The notes under the pieces are model-generated. The model searched no databases, was not told the origin of the DNA, and was given only the letters and a program-made list of their open reading frames with translations. Both the position numbers and the translations under genes were made by a program. Source: Glycomyces tritici (lineage in GTDB: Bacteria > Actinomycetota > Actinomycetes > Mycobacteriales > Micromonosporaceae). Taken from it: DNA of 64,000 bases. The DNA is taken from NCBI RefSeq assembly GCF_030403505.1, contig NZ_JAUEMJ010000003.1:434001-498000 (forward strand), written 5' to 3'. Positions 51,710 to 60,185 of this stretch are shown one piece after another. How positions within the stretch are numbered: the stretch's first letter is position 1; each line of letters begins with the position of its first letter.

Positions 51710-52918
51710 ATGACCACTGCCGACGCGGCCGCACCGCAGGCCGCCGTGCGGCGCGGGGCGGGCTCGAACCTGGCGCTCGCGACCGCCGCGTTCGCGCTGA
51801 CGTTCTGGGCGTGGAACCTCATCGGCCCGCTCTCGAAGACCTACGGCGACCGGCTCGACCTCGACCCGACGCAGGTCTCGATCCTCGTCGCGTTCCCTGT
51901 GCTCGTGGGCGCGGTCGGGCGCATCCCGGCCGGGATCCTCACCGACAGGTTCGGCGGCCGGATCATGCTCACCGCCTCGTGCTTCGTCGCCGTCGTACCG
52001 GTGCTCCTCGTCGGCCTGTCCGGCGGTTCCTATGCGGCCCTGCTGGTCTCGGGGTTCCTTCTCGGCATCGCGGGCACGTCGTTCGCGGTCGGCATCCCGT
52101 TCGTCAACTCCTGGTACCCGCCCGCGAAGCGCGGCTTCGCGACCGGGGTCTTCGGCGCTGGCATGGGCGGCACCGCGCTCTCGGCGTTCTTCACCCCGCG
52201 CCTGGTCGCGTGGCTCGGGCTCCTGCCGACCCACCTCCTCATGTGCGCCGCGCTCGCCGTGATGGGCGTGGTGGTCTGGGCGTTCACGCGCAACGCCCCG
52301 CAGTGGCGGGCCTCGACCGAACCGGCGCTGCCGCGGCTCAAGGCCGTCATGAAGCTCAAGGTCACATGGCAGATGTCGCTGCTGTACGCCATCGCGTTCG
52401 GCGGCTTCGTCGCGTTCTCGACCTACCTGCCGACGATGCTCGTGGCCGAGTACGGCCTCGCGCAGACCGAAGCGGGCCTGCGCACGGCCGGGTTCAGCCT
52501 CGCCGCCGTCATCGCGCGCCCGGCGGGCGGCATCCTCTCGGACAAGGTGGGGCCCCTCAAGGTCTGCCTCACCTCGTTCTTCGGGGCCGCCGTCATGGCC
52601 GTCCTCCTCTCCCTCGAACCGCCCCTGGAGGTCCCGGCCGGGACCGAGTTCGTCCTCATGGCCCTGTTCCTGGGCCTGGGCACCGGCGGCGTGTTCGCAC
52701 TCGTGGCCGAGCTCGTCGACCCGGCGCGCGTCGGCGGCGTCACCGGGATCGTGGGCGCCGCGGGCGGCCTCGGCGGGTACTTCCCGCCGCTCATCATGGG
52801 CGCGAACTACCAGGCGAACGGCGACTACACGATCGGCCTGCTGCTGCTCGCGGTCACGGCGCTCCTGGTCGGGCTGTTCGCGCTCAAGGCGTTCCGGAAC
52901 GTCCCCGAGCCGGGCTGA
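51710..52918 (+). CDS. narK: Nitrate/nitrite transporter (MFS, NarK/NasA type)
   Basis: A 402-residue, 12-helix MFS transporter. Conserved NNP-family motifs include an Arg in the FPVLVGAVGRIPAG segment, GIAGTSFAVGIPFVNSWYPPAKRG (nitrate signature 1) and the later GLGTGGVFALVAELVDPARVGGVTGIVGAAGGLGGYFPP (signature 2). It imports nitrate and/or exports nitrite for NarGHI. GGAG precedes ATG 51710. Confidence 0.95.
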   Translation: MTTADAAAPQAAVRRGAGSNLALATAAFALTFWAWNLIGPLSKTYGDRLDLDPTQVSILVAFPVLVGAVGRIPAGILTDRFGGRIMLTASCFVAVVPVLLVGLSGGSYAALLVSGFLLGIAGTSFAVGIPFVNSWYPPAKRGFATGVFGAGMGGTALSAFFTPRLVAWLGLLPTHLLMCAALAVMGVVVWAFTRNAPQWRASTEPALPRLKAVMKLKVTWQMSLLYAIAFGGFVAFSTYLPTMLVAEYGLAQTEAGLRTAGFSLAAVIARPAGGILSDKVGPLKVCLTSFFGAAVMAVLLSLEPPLEVPAGTEFVLMALFLGLGTGGVFALVAELVDPARVGGVTGIVGAAGGLGGYFPPLIMGANYQANGDYTIGLLLLAVTALLVGLFALKAFRNVPEPG

Positions 52919-53021
52919 CCTCCGCCACCGGTCGCGATTACTCCTCGCGAATGAACGCGGCCGGGCCGGTATCCCTCTCAAGGCGGAGGATCCGCCGCGC
53001 TGCGCGGCCTAGGGTGAATCC

Positions 53022-53894
53022 ATGCTCGAAATCAAGGACCTCCACAAGCGGTTCGGCGACACCGTTGCCCTCGACGGCGTGTCGCTCACCGCAGCCCCCG
53101 GCGAGGTGGTCGGATTCGTCGGCGCGAACGGCGCCGGCAAGACCACGACCATGCGCATCGCCATGGGCGTGCTCGCCGCCGACTCCGGCCGGATCGTCTA
53201 CAACGGCGCCCCGCTCGACGTCGAGGCGCGCCGCCGCTTCGGCTACATGCCCTCCGAACGCGGGCTGTACCCCAAGATGAAGACCGCCGAGCAGATCGCC
53301 TACTTCGGTGAGCTGCACGGCATGAGCCGCGCCGAGGCCAAGCGCTCCGCCGCCGCGCTCCTGGAGCAGCTGAACCTCACCGACCGCTCCGGCGACTTCG
53401 TGCAGGACCTCTCCCTCGGCAACCAGCAGCGCGTCCAGCTCGCGGTCTCGCTCGTCCACGACCCCGAGGCGCTCATCCTCGACGAGCCGTTCTCCGGCCT
53501 CGACCCCCTCGCCGTCGACGTCATGGGCACCGCCCTCAAGGACCGCGCCGCCGCAGGCGCGCCCGTGATCTTCTCCAGCCACCAGCTCGACCTCATCGAG
53601 CGGCTCTGCGACTCCGTGGTCATCATCGGCAACGGGAAGATCATCGCCGCCGGCTCCGTCGAGGAGCTGAAGGCCAAGGAGGTCAAGCAGTTGCGCGTGA
53701 GCGTCCAGACCGCCCAGGACCTCACCGCCTCGCTCCCCGGCACCGTCACCCGCGACGGCGACGACTACCTCGTGGAGGACGCCGACGACGACCAGGAGGT
53801 GCTGCGCATCGCCGCCGCCGCCGGGCGCGTCACCCACTTCGCCTACGACCAGCCCACCATCGCCGAGATCTTCCGAGAGGCCGTGACCCGATGA
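53022..53894 (+). CDS. ABC transporter ATP-binding protein (NatA-like)
   Basis: A 290-residue ATPase with Walker A GANGAGKT (34-41), signature LSLGNQQR (a NatA-type variant of LSGGQ), Walker B LILDEP and a C-terminal domain of ~70 residues. Together with the permease that overlaps it by ATGA it should form an ABC-2 exporter. NatAB exports sodium in Bacillus; the substrate here is not shown. Confidence 0.92.
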   Translation: MLEIKDLHKRFGDTVALDGVSLTAAPGEVVGFVGANGAGKTTTMRIAMGVLAADSGRIVYNGAPLDVEARRRFGYMPSERGLYPKMKTAEQIAYFGELHGMSRAEAKRSAAALLEQLNLTDRSGDFVQDLSLGNQQRVQLAVSLVHDPEALILDEPFSGLDPLAVDVMGTALKDRAAAGAPVIFSSHQLDLIERLCDSVVIIGNGKIIAAGSVEELKAKEVKQLRVSVQTAQDLTASLPGTVTRDGDDYLVEDADDDQEVLRIAAAAGRVTHFAYDQPTIAEIFREAVTR

Positions 53895-55078
53895 GCTCCC
53901 CGACTCCCGAGGCCTCGCGGATGCGCGGCCTGATGCTCGTGGCCGGACGCGAGATCCGCGTCCGCGGCCTCTCCAAGGCCAACCTGATCAGCCTCATCGT
54001 CACCGTCGTCATCGTCGGCGTGCTCGCCGCACTGCCCACGATCCTCGGCGGCGGGGACGACGAGGCCGAGAAGATCGGCCTCGCCGGGACCAACGCGGCC
54101 GCGATGGAGAGCCAGCTCAACGCCATGGGCGGCTTCGACATCACCATGTACGACTCGGCGGCTGAGGCCGAGCAGGCGGTCGAGGACGGCACCGTCGAGA
54201 CCGCCGTCGCCGACGGCAAGCTCTACAGCGAGGAGAACCCCGGCCAGGGACTCCAGGCCCAGCTCGACTCGGCCTGGCAGGCCGCCACGGTCCAGACCAA
54301 CCTCGCCGACGCCGGGCTCAGCGACGCCGAGATCGCCACCGCGCTCACCCCGCGCCCGCTGGAGACCGTCACCCTCGCCGAAGGCGAGACCGACCCGGTG
54401 ACCAGCTACTTCACCGGCCTCGTCATCTCCATCATCATGTTCATGATGCTCATGACCCCCGTGCAGTACATCGCCATGGGCGTCGTCGAGGAGAAGTCCA
54501 GCCGGATCGTCGAAATCCTCCTCACCAGCCTCAAGCCCTGGCAGCTCTTGGGCGGCAAGGTCATCGGCCTCGGCGTGATCTCCCTGGTCAACCTCGTCGC
54601 CATGATCGCGGCCGGCCTCGGCGTCTCCGCCGCGACCGGCGTGCTCGCCGACCTGCCGCCGGGCACCGCCTCCGCGGCGGTCTCCACCATCGGCTGGTGG
54701 CTCATCGCGCTCGTCCTCTTCGGGACGCTCGCGGGCGGCGTCGGCTCGCTCGTCTCCCGCCAGGAGGAGTCCGGGTCGGTCCTGACCCCGCTCATCATGT
54801 CGCTCACCCTGAGCTACGTCGGCGCGATCTTCACGCTGAACGCGCCCACGAGCACCTTCGCGCAGGTCCTCTCGATCGTGCCGCCGTTCTCCGCGATCAC
54901 CATGCCCACCCGCATGGCGATCACCACGGTCCCGGCCTGGGAGATCGCCCTCTCGATCGGTCTCCTCGTGCTCGCGGCGGCCGGAGCGCTCGCCCTCGGC
55001 GCACAGCTGTACAAGCGCAGCGTCCTGTACACCGGCTCGCGCCTCAAGCTGACCGAGGCGCTGCGCCGCGCGGCGTAA
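53891..55078 (+). CDS. ABC-2 type permease (NatB-like)
   Basis: A 395-residue membrane protein with one N-terminal helix (about residues 32-50), a large extracytoplasmic domain (~55-170) and five to six C-terminal helices including the VEEKSSRIVEILLTSLKPWQLLGGKVIG motif of NatB/ABC-2 permeases. The start overlaps the ATPase stop (ATGA), so the pair is coupled. A 13-bp terminator follows. Confidence 0.92.
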   Translation: MSSPTPEASRMRGLMLVAGREIRVRGLSKANLISLIVTVVIVGVLAALPTILGGGDDEAEKIGLAGTNAAAMESQLNAMGGFDITMYDSAAEAEQAVEDGTVETAVADGKLYSEENPGQGLQAQLDSAWQAATVQTNLADAGLSDAEIATALTPRPLETVTLAEGETDPVTSYFTGLVISIIMFMMLMTPVQYIAMGVVEEKSSRIVEILLTSLKPWQLLGGKVIGLGVISLVNLVAMIAAGLGVSAATGVLADLPPGTASAAVSTIGWWLIALVLFGTLAGGVGSLVSRQEESGSVLTPLIMSLTLSYVGAIFTLNAPTSTFAQVLSIVPPFSAITMPTRMAITTVPAWEIALSIGLLVLAAAGALALGAQLYKRSVLYTGSRLKLTEALRRAA

Positions 55079-55086
55079 GACGGCAG

Positions 55087-55117
55087 AAGGGGCCCGGGAT
55101 TCGCTCCCGGGCCCCTT
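55087..55117. terminator. Terminator between ABC operon and permease
   Basis: AAGGGGCCCGGGA, loop TTCGC, and TCCCGGGCCCCTT form a 13-bp stem between convergent genes. Confidence 0.85.
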
Positions 55118-55131
55118 TCCGCTCGTCCCGC

Positions 55132-56514
55132 TTACTCGGTGAGGAAGAAGAAGTAGCCGATCGAGGCGAGCATGAGCACCCATGCGATCGGGTGCACCTC
55201 GCGCCAGCGGCCCCGGGCGGCCATCATGATCGGGAAGAACACCAGGCCCAGCGCGATGCCGTTCGAGATCGAGTAGGTCAGCGGCATCACGGCGACGATG
55301 AGGAACGCCGGGATCGCGTACTCCAGCTTGGCCCATTCGATCTGACCGAGCGCCTTCGCCATGAGCACGCCCACGACGATGAGCGCCGGCGCGGTGACCG
55401 CCGGGTTGTTCGCGAACAGGCCGAACACCGGGAACGCCACGAGCGACACGAGGAACCAGAAGCCGGTCGTCACGGCCGTGAGGCCGGTGCGGCCCCCGAC
55501 CGAGACGCCCGCGGTGGACTCGATGTACGCGGTGGTGGTCGAGGTGCCGAGCACCGCGCCCGCCGAGGTCGCGATCGAGTCGGTGGCGAGGGCGCGGCCC
55601 GCGCGCGGCAGCTTGCCGTCCTCCTTGATGAGGCCGGCCTGGCCGGCCACGGCGAAGAGGGTGCCGGCGGTGTCGAAGAAGTCCACGAACAGCATGGTCA
55701 GGATGACCGCGATCATGTGGACGGTGAACGCGTCCTCGAAACCGGTGAAGGCCGCGCCGAACGAGTCGAGGTTCGGCGTGAAGCCCTCGGCGAGCTCCAG
55801 GTCGATGACGCCGGTCAGGACGCCGGCGACCAGCGTCGCGAGCATGCCGTAGAAGACGCCGCCCTTCCAGCCCAGCACCATGAACACGGCGGTGACGAGG
55901 AGGCCGAAGACGGTGAGCAGGACGGTGCCGGAGCCCTCGCCCTGGAAGGAGCCCAGCGACACCAGGGTCGCGGGGTCGGCGACGACGATGCCGCCGCCCT
56001 TGAGGCCGATGAACGCGATGAACAGGCCGATGCCCGCGCCGACGGCGAGCTTCAGCTGCGTCGGGATCGCGTTCACGATCGCCTCGCGCGCGCCGGTGAC
56101 GGCGAGGATGAAGAAGAGCACGCCGGACACGAGCGTGCCGGTGAGCGCCGTCTGCCACGGGATGCCGAGGGTGAGGACCACGGTGAACGCGAAGAACGCG
56201 TTCAGGCCCATGCCGGGAGCGGTGGCGATCGGGTAGCGGGCCCACAGGCCCATGACGAGGCAGCCGAGCGCGGAGGCCAGCGCGGTCGCGGTGAAGACCG
56301 CGCCCGGGTTGGGGGCGTCGACCCCGGCTTCGGTGAGCGCGAAGCTGAGGATGCCGGGGTTGACGGCGAGGATGTACGCCATCGCGAGGAAGGTGGTGGT
56401 CCCGGCGAGGACCTCGCGCTTCCAGTTCGTCTTGTTCTCGGTCATGCCGAAGAACTCGTCGACGCGGCCGGGCTGCGGCGCGTCCTTCTTCTCTGCAGTG
56501 GCTTCGGTGGCCAT
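55132..56514 (-). CDS. NCS2/AzgA-type purine (hypoxanthine/guanine) permease
   Basis: A 460-residue transporter with about 12-14 membrane segments, a member of the NCS2 AzgA/PbuG branch (VDEFFGMTENKTNWKREVLAGTTTFLAMAYILAVNP, GMGLNAFFAF, and AYIESTAGVSVGGRTGLTAV near residue 310). It imports hypoxanthine, guanine or adenine by proton symport, supplying salvage enzymes such as Hpt encoded elsewhere in this window. ATG 56514 is chosen (GGAG upstream). A structured leader with a strong terminator hairpin lies ~180 bp upstream. Confidence 0.9.
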   Translation of the reverse strand: MATEATAEKKDAPQPGRVDEFFGMTENKTNWKREVLAGTTTFLAMAYILAVNPGILSFALTEAGVDAPNPGAVFTATALASALGCLVMGLWARYPIATAPGMGLNAFFAFTVVLTLGIPWQTALTGTLVSGVLFFILAVTGAREAIVNAIPTQLKLAVGAGIGLFIAFIGLKGGGIVVADPATLVSLGSFQGEGSGTVLLTVFGLLVTAVFMVLGWKGGVFYGMLATLVAGVLTGVIDLELAEGFTPNLDSFGAAFTGFEDAFTVHMIAVILTMLFVDFFDTAGTLFAVAGQAGLIKEDGKLPRAGRALATDSIATSAGAVLGTSTTTAYIESTAGVSVGGRTGLTAVTTGFWFLVSLVAFPVFGLFANNPAVTAPALIVVGVLMAKALGQIEWAKLEYAIPAFLIVAVMPLTYSISNGIALGLVFFPIMMAARGRWREVHPIAWVLMLASIGYFFFLTE

Positions 56515-56689
56515 GTGGCGGGCACTCCTGTGCGGGCGTGGTGCGATGCCGGGCAGCTGGCACCTCGGGAAACAGGGTAACGGGGCAGGTCTGAACCTGC
56601 GGGTAATGTACCGGGTCCGCCACGGCGGCGACAGGGATCGGGTCCCGCGAATGTGAGTTTTACGCGCGCGATATGAGCTGGAAAACAAG

Positions 56690-56850
56690 CGACGCCCCGG
56701 AGCCAAGGGGGGGACGGCTCCGGGGCGTCGACTTAGGGTCGGGCCCCCGGTGGCAGGATTCCAGGGGCCCGACAAGGACCGCACCGTCAAGCAGCGGGCG
56801 GTAGTCGCGTGTCTCCTTCCCGACGAATCGGGCGTCCTGACTTGAGACAA
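56690..56850 (-). ncRNA. Candidate structured leader or small RNA ending in an intrinsic terminator
   Basis: On the complement, successive stems can form: TGTCTC/GAGACA (56843-56848 with 56810-56815) enclosing a CCGA-TTCG-TCGG hairpin, then a 10-bp stem GTCGGGCCCC/GGGGCCCGAC (56738-56747 with 56764-56773). These precede a 14-bp terminator stem (56691-56704 with 56716-56729) whose loop holds seven consecutive C and which is followed by a T-rich run. I could not match it to a known riboswitch. It may regulate the purine permease at 56514 or be an independent small RNA. Confidence 0.4.
56691..56729 (-). terminator. Intrinsic terminator upstream of purine permease
   Basis: GACGCCCCGGAGCC and GGCTCCGGGGCGTC form a perfect 14-bp stem with an 11-base loop. 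On the complement it is followed by GCTTGTTTTCC, so it stops minus-strand transcripts. It may serve the leader RNA or act as a second terminator for the LPXTG gene at 56947. Confidence 0.8.
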
Positions 56851-56908
56851 CTGCTAAACGCGATGGCGACACGGCCGGTTGCATAACGTTTCGGTAACGG
56901 GCCGGATT

Positions 56909-56937
56909 TCGGTGCGGGAACCCGCGGGACCCGCACC
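56909..56937 (-). terminator. Terminator of first LPXTG gene
   Basis: CGGTGCGGG and CCCGCACCG form a 9-bp stem with an 11-base loop, 10 bp after the stop codon. Confidence 0.65.
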
Positions 56938-56946
56938 GATACCAGG

Positions 56947-57978
56947 TCAGGCGCCTTCGGCGTTCTCAGAGCGGCGGCGCTGCGCCACGAGCAGGGCGAT
57001 ACCCGCCGCGAGGAGCACCCCCGCGCCGAGGGCGTAGGTCAGGGACGCGCCGGTGCTGGGCAGCGAGCTCCCGGCCGGGGTGGTCGAGGCCTGGCCGGGC
57101 GTGGAGCCCGAGGACGGGGCCTCGGAGGACGGCGCCGCGGAGCTGGACTCGGCGGGGCTGGAAGCGGCCGGGCTCGACTCGGCGGGGCTGGACTCGGCCG
57201 GGGAGGTGCTGGCCTCGGGCTCCGAGGTGGGTGCGTCGGATGTGGGCGTGTCCGAGGTCGGCGCGTCGCTGGTCGGGACGTCAGAAGTCGGCGCGTCCGA
57301 AGTCGGGGTGTCAGAGGTCGGCGCATCGGACGTCGGGGCATCGCTGGTCGGCGCGTCCGAGGTGGGCGCGTCGGAGGTGGGCGCGTCGGAGGTCGGCGCA
57401 TCGCTGGTCGGCGCGTCCGAAGTGGGAGCATCGCTGGTGGGCGCGTCCGAGGTCGGCGCGTCCGTCGTGGGCTCCTCCCCCGGCTCGCCCGGGCACGTGT
57501 GCGTGACGTTGAAGTGCTTCTCCTCGTCCCCGTTCACCACCTCAGCCCAGGCGTCGACGAGGATCCATCCGGTCGGCACGCCGACGTAGGCGCGCTTGGC
57601 GCTGCCGCTGTTCCCGGAGGTGACGACGGTGGCCTGCTCGGTGTGCTCGTCGCCGTCCTCGTCCTCGAACACGGCCGTGACCGAGAGGAACTTGTCGCCG
57701 GCGTTGCTGGGAAGCACGAAGACCCAGCCGTCGTAGTCAGCGGGCTTGTCGCCGGGGATCTGGTCGTCCTCGCCGCACCCGGTCTCGAAGTCGTCGGCCT
57801 CCGAACCCTTGTGGGCGTCTTTGAGGTCGAGGGTGACGGTGCTGTCGGTGTCGGCGTCTTTGCCGCCGCCGCCATGGTCGCCGGCGAAGGCGGGGATGCC
57901 GAGCGCGAGCGCAGTCGCTCCAGCGAGGCCTGCGGCGCCGAGGATGCCGAGGCGCTTTTGACGGCGTGTGAGTGTCAT
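56947..57978 (-). CDS. LPXTG cell-wall-anchored surface protein with (APTSD)n repeats
   Basis: A 343-residue secreted protein. There is a signal peptide (basic start, cleavage near IPAFAGD), then a ~115-residue globular domain containing DGWVFVLPS, VTAVFEDEDGDEH, SGNSGSAKRAYVGVPTGWILVDAWAEV and FNVTHTCPGEP, then about 16 pentapeptide repeats (mostly APTSD) and Ser/Pro/Glu repeats as a wall-spanning stalk. It ends with the sortase signal LPSTG, a membrane helix and a basic tail. Two paralogues follow upstream on the same strand. No sortase gene is in the window. Confidence 0.9.
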   Translation of the reverse strand: MTLTRRQKRLGILGAAGLAGATALALGIPAFAGDHGGGGKDADTDSTVTLDLKDAHKGSEADDFETGCGEDDQIPGDKPADYDGWVFVLPSNAGDKFLSVTAVFEDEDGDEHTEQATVVTSGNSGSAKRAYVGVPTGWILVDAWAEVVNGDEEKHFNVTHTCPGEPGEEPTTDAPTSDAPTSDAPTSDAPTSDAPTSDAPTSDAPTSDAPTSDAPTSDAPTSDTPTSDAPTSDVPTSDAPTSDTPTSDAPTSEPEASTSPAESSPAESSPAASSPAESSSAAPSSEAPSSGSTPGQASTTPAGSSLPSTGASLTYALGAGVLLAAGIALLVAQRRRSENAEGA

Positions 57979-58373
57979 GGGATTGCTCTCCGTGATGGGT
58001 GGCCGGAGGAATCGAACGTGCCGGTTTCGATAACGCCTGTTGTTCGTCGTTCGCCGGTCCGGACGGGCCGACTCTGGGAGCCGCTGGACCTGGCGATGGG
58101 CAGACTATTCACGTTCGCGAGAGGGTCGGCGTTGCGTCGCATTCGGATGATCGTGACATCGTCCGAACGGTTGACCTGCGCAAACATGGCGAACTCGGAC
58201 GAGCGGGCATGACGGCGCCCCCGCGACCATGGTCGCGGGGGCGCCGTCTTGGGCTGTCCCGGGCCGGGTTGTGGGGACCCGGCCCGTCGTGACCCGTTGG
58301 CGGGCTTACCGGTCGTGCACCGGCCGTCGGTCCTCGAACGGTCGGCGCGCGGCCGGTCTGACCGCCGGTCGGA
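57979..58373. other. Intergenic region between first and second LPXTG genes
   Basis: 395 bases without a gene. It holds two strong hairpins (58211-58248 and 58261-58285) and an upstream leader similar to that of the second paralogue (shared GAA(C/T)GTGCCGG and GCATTC elements). Confidence 0.6.
58211..58248. terminator. 18-bp-stem hairpin
   Basis: GACGGCGCCCCCGCGACC and GGTCGCGGGGGCGCCGTC pair perfectly with a 2-base spacer. It lies downstream of the second LPXTG gene, with a second hairpin at 58261-58285 (GGGCCGGGT/ACCCGGCCC) closer to that gene. Confidence 0.75.
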
Positions 58374-59117
58374 CTACCAGTCCTGGGCTTCGCGGCGGCG
58401 GCGCATGATCATGAACACCGCGGCACCGCCGGCGGCGAGCGCGGCGGCCGAGACCAGTGCGATCGTCAGCGGGGTGCCGGTGGTCGGCAGGTTCCCGTTC
58501 CCGGCGGGGGAAGTGGCCTCCTCGCACGGGGTCTCGGACCCGGCCGGGGCGCTCGGGGACGCCTCAGGGCTGCTGGGCTCCTCGCAGACTGGGCTCGACT
58601 CCTCGCCGGCGGGGCTGCTGGACTGCTCGCCGGGCGAGGACGGCTCCTCGGCGGGGCTGCTGGGCTCGTTCCCGGACGGCTCGCCCGGGCAGGTGTGCGT
58701 CACGTTGAAGAACTTGCTGTCGCCTTCGATGACGGCCGAGGCCTCGACGATGGTCCAGCCTGCGGGCGTGATGATGTAGGCGTGCTTGGCGCTGCCGCTG
58801 TTGCCGTTCGACACGATCGTGGCGTCGAGGACGTGCTCGTCGCCGTCCTCGTCCTCGTAGGTCACCGTGACCGAGACGAAGTCGTCGTTGCCGCCGGGCA
58901 GCACGAACACCCAGCCGTCCTCGTCCGCGCCGAGGTCTTCGGGGAGCTGGCTGTCGGTGCCGCAGCCTTCCTCGAAGTACGTGGCGGGCTTGCCGACGTG
59001 GTCGGGATTGATGTCGATGGGCTCCGTCGCCTGCGCGGGCGACGCCAGCGCCAGGGCTCCGACGAGGCTCGCGCCGACGGCGACGCCGAAGGTCTTGATG
59101 GGTTGCTTGAGTTCCAC
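58374..59117 (-). CDS. LPXTG cell-wall-anchored surface protein, paralogue 2
   Basis: A 247-residue protein with a GTG start, a signal peptide (cleavage near ASPAQA), the same globular domain as its neighbours (DGWVFVLPGG, VTVTYEDEDGDEH, NGNSGSAKHAYIITPAGWTIVEASAVI, FNVTHTCPGEP), and a stalk of Ser/Pro/Glu clusters (SSPAEEPSSP-type). It ends NLPTTG with a membrane helix and RRRR tail. The conserved Cys pair (GCGTD and HTCPG) probably forms a disulfide. Confidence 0.9.
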   Translation of the reverse strand: MELKQPIKTFGVAVGASLVGALALASPAQATEPIDINPDHVGKPATYFEEGCGTDSQLPEDLGADEDGWVFVLPGGNDDFVSVTVTYEDEDGDEHVLDATIVSNGNSGSAKHAYIITPAGWTIVEASAVIEGDSKFFNVTHTCPGEPSGNEPSSPAEEPSSPGEQSSSPAGEESSPVCEEPSSPEASPSAPAGSETPCEEATSPAGNGNLPTTGTPLTIALVSAAALAAGGAAVFMIMRRRREAQDW

Positions 59118-59260
59118 TGGGAAAGGCTCCGTTTTCCGTCTGCCAAAGGAAACGAATGTGCCGGATTCGTGATGGGCACTGCCTTCACGCGCGTGGGCGG
59201 GGCGGGGTTGCAGCGCATTCCCGTAACGGAGCGTTTTCCGCTCCGGCCGAGGGCACGGCG

Positions 59261-59289
59261 TCGCCCCCGCGGTCGGACCGCGGGGGCGA
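59261..59289. terminator. Terminator after third LPXTG gene
   Basis: TCGCCCCCGCGGT and ACCGCGGGGGCGA form a 13-bp stem with a 3-base loop, 19 bp past the stop codon. Confidence 0.75.
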
Positions 59290-59307
59290 TGCTGCGGGTG
59301 TCGCGTA

Positions 59308-60030
59308 CTAGGAGTCGGCCTGGGCCCGGCGCCGCAGGAACATGACCAGTACGACGCCGCCCGCGGCGAGGAACAGTCCGAGTCCGAGCATCAGGCCGGT
59401 CGAGCCGCCGGTGGTCGGCAGGCCGTTCGCGGAGGCGGACTGATCGCCCGGCATCGTGGAGCCTCCCGGTGCGGTGGTCCCGTTCCCGGGCTGGGTGGTC
59501 CCGTTCCCGGGCGGGGTGGTCCCGCCGCCCGGCGTGGTGGGCGAGTCTCCCGGCTTGCCGGGGCAGGCGTGCGTGAGGTTGAAGAAGGCGCCCTCGTCGG
59601 GGTCCGTGACCTGGGCCTCGGCGTTGACGAGGGTCCAGCCAGCCGGGGTGATGATGTAGGCCTTGTTGTCGCCCGATCCGGAGACGATGCCGCCGTTCGC
59701 GCCGGTGGTGTAGACCTGCTCGTCGCCGTTCTCGTCCTCGAAGGTCGCGGTCACGGAGATGAAGTTGCCTTCGGCGCCGGCGGACTCGGGCAGCACGAAC
59801 ACCCAGCCGTCCTGGTCGTCGCCGATGTCGCCGGGCGGGATGTTGTCGCAGGAGATGGTGCCGGCATTCCCCGCGGTCGTCGGCACGTTGCCGTCGTTGA
59901 TCGGGATCGTGACTTCCGCGGCCAGTGCGGGTGAGCCGATCATCATCGATCCGATAAGCGCCGCAGTGGCGGCGAGCGCGAGTCCTGTTGCTGACTTTCT
60001 ACCTTTGATCCACGTCATATCGGTGACCAT
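59308..60030 (-). CDS. LPXTG cell-wall-anchored surface protein, paralogue 3
   Basis: A 240-residue protein with a signal peptide (cleavage near SPALA), the shared globular domain (DGWVFVLPES, VTATFEDENGDEQ, DNKAYIITPAGWTLVNAEAQV, FNLTHACPGKP), a short stalk of NGTTQPG/NGTTAPG repeats, and LPTTG with a membrane helix and basic tail. The stalk is the shortest of the three. ATG 60030 and 60018 are both possible starts; neither has a strong ribosome-binding site. Confidence 0.9.
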   Translation of the reverse strand: MVTDMTWIKGRKSATGLALAATAALIGSMMIGSPALAAEVTIPINDGNVPTTAGNAGTISCDNIPPGDIGDDQDGWVFVLPESAGAEGNFISVTATFEDENGDEQVYTTGANGGIVSGSGDNKAYIITPAGWTLVNAEAQVTDPDEGAFFNLTHACPGKPGDSPTTPGGGTTPPGNGTTQPGNGTTAPGGSTMPGDQSASANGLPTTGGSTGLMLGLGLFLAAGGVVLVMFLRRRAQADS

Positions 60031-60167
60031 AATTGCTGCGTCGGCGATTCGGAGCCGGATGAAATGGATTCACTGTGGATAATTCCGCCGCTCGGCTCAA
60101 TGACGAGGCATCGTCGCAATTGGAGTCGCGGGCGGCCCCCGGCACGTCCATGGACCCTCGATCGCGA

Positions 60168-60179
60168 ATCCTATAGGAT
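60168..60179. promoter_or_regulatory. ATCCTATAGGAT palindrome / -10 upstream of GH95 gene
   Basis: A perfect 12-bp palindrome six bases before ATG 60186, identical to 36242-36253. TAGGAT could be the -10 of a promoter giving a nearly leaderless mRNA, or the palindrome could be an operator. Confidence 0.5.
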
Positions 60180-60185
60180 CTCGGC

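Noticed and set aside
48990..51713. A 907-codon plus-strand frame opposite narG
   Set aside because: A shadow of narG with no domain and unlikely codon pattern.
56731..56850. Cobalamin, c-di-AMP (ydaO) or SRP RNA
   Set aside because: Short matches such as AAGTCAGGA and GAATCCTGCCACC look suggestive, but the required conserved cores and junctions could not be assembled.
57226..57470. CRISPR-like or intergenic repeat of 15-bp units
   Set aside because: The repeats are in frame and encode the APTSD pentapeptide stalk of an LPXTG protein.
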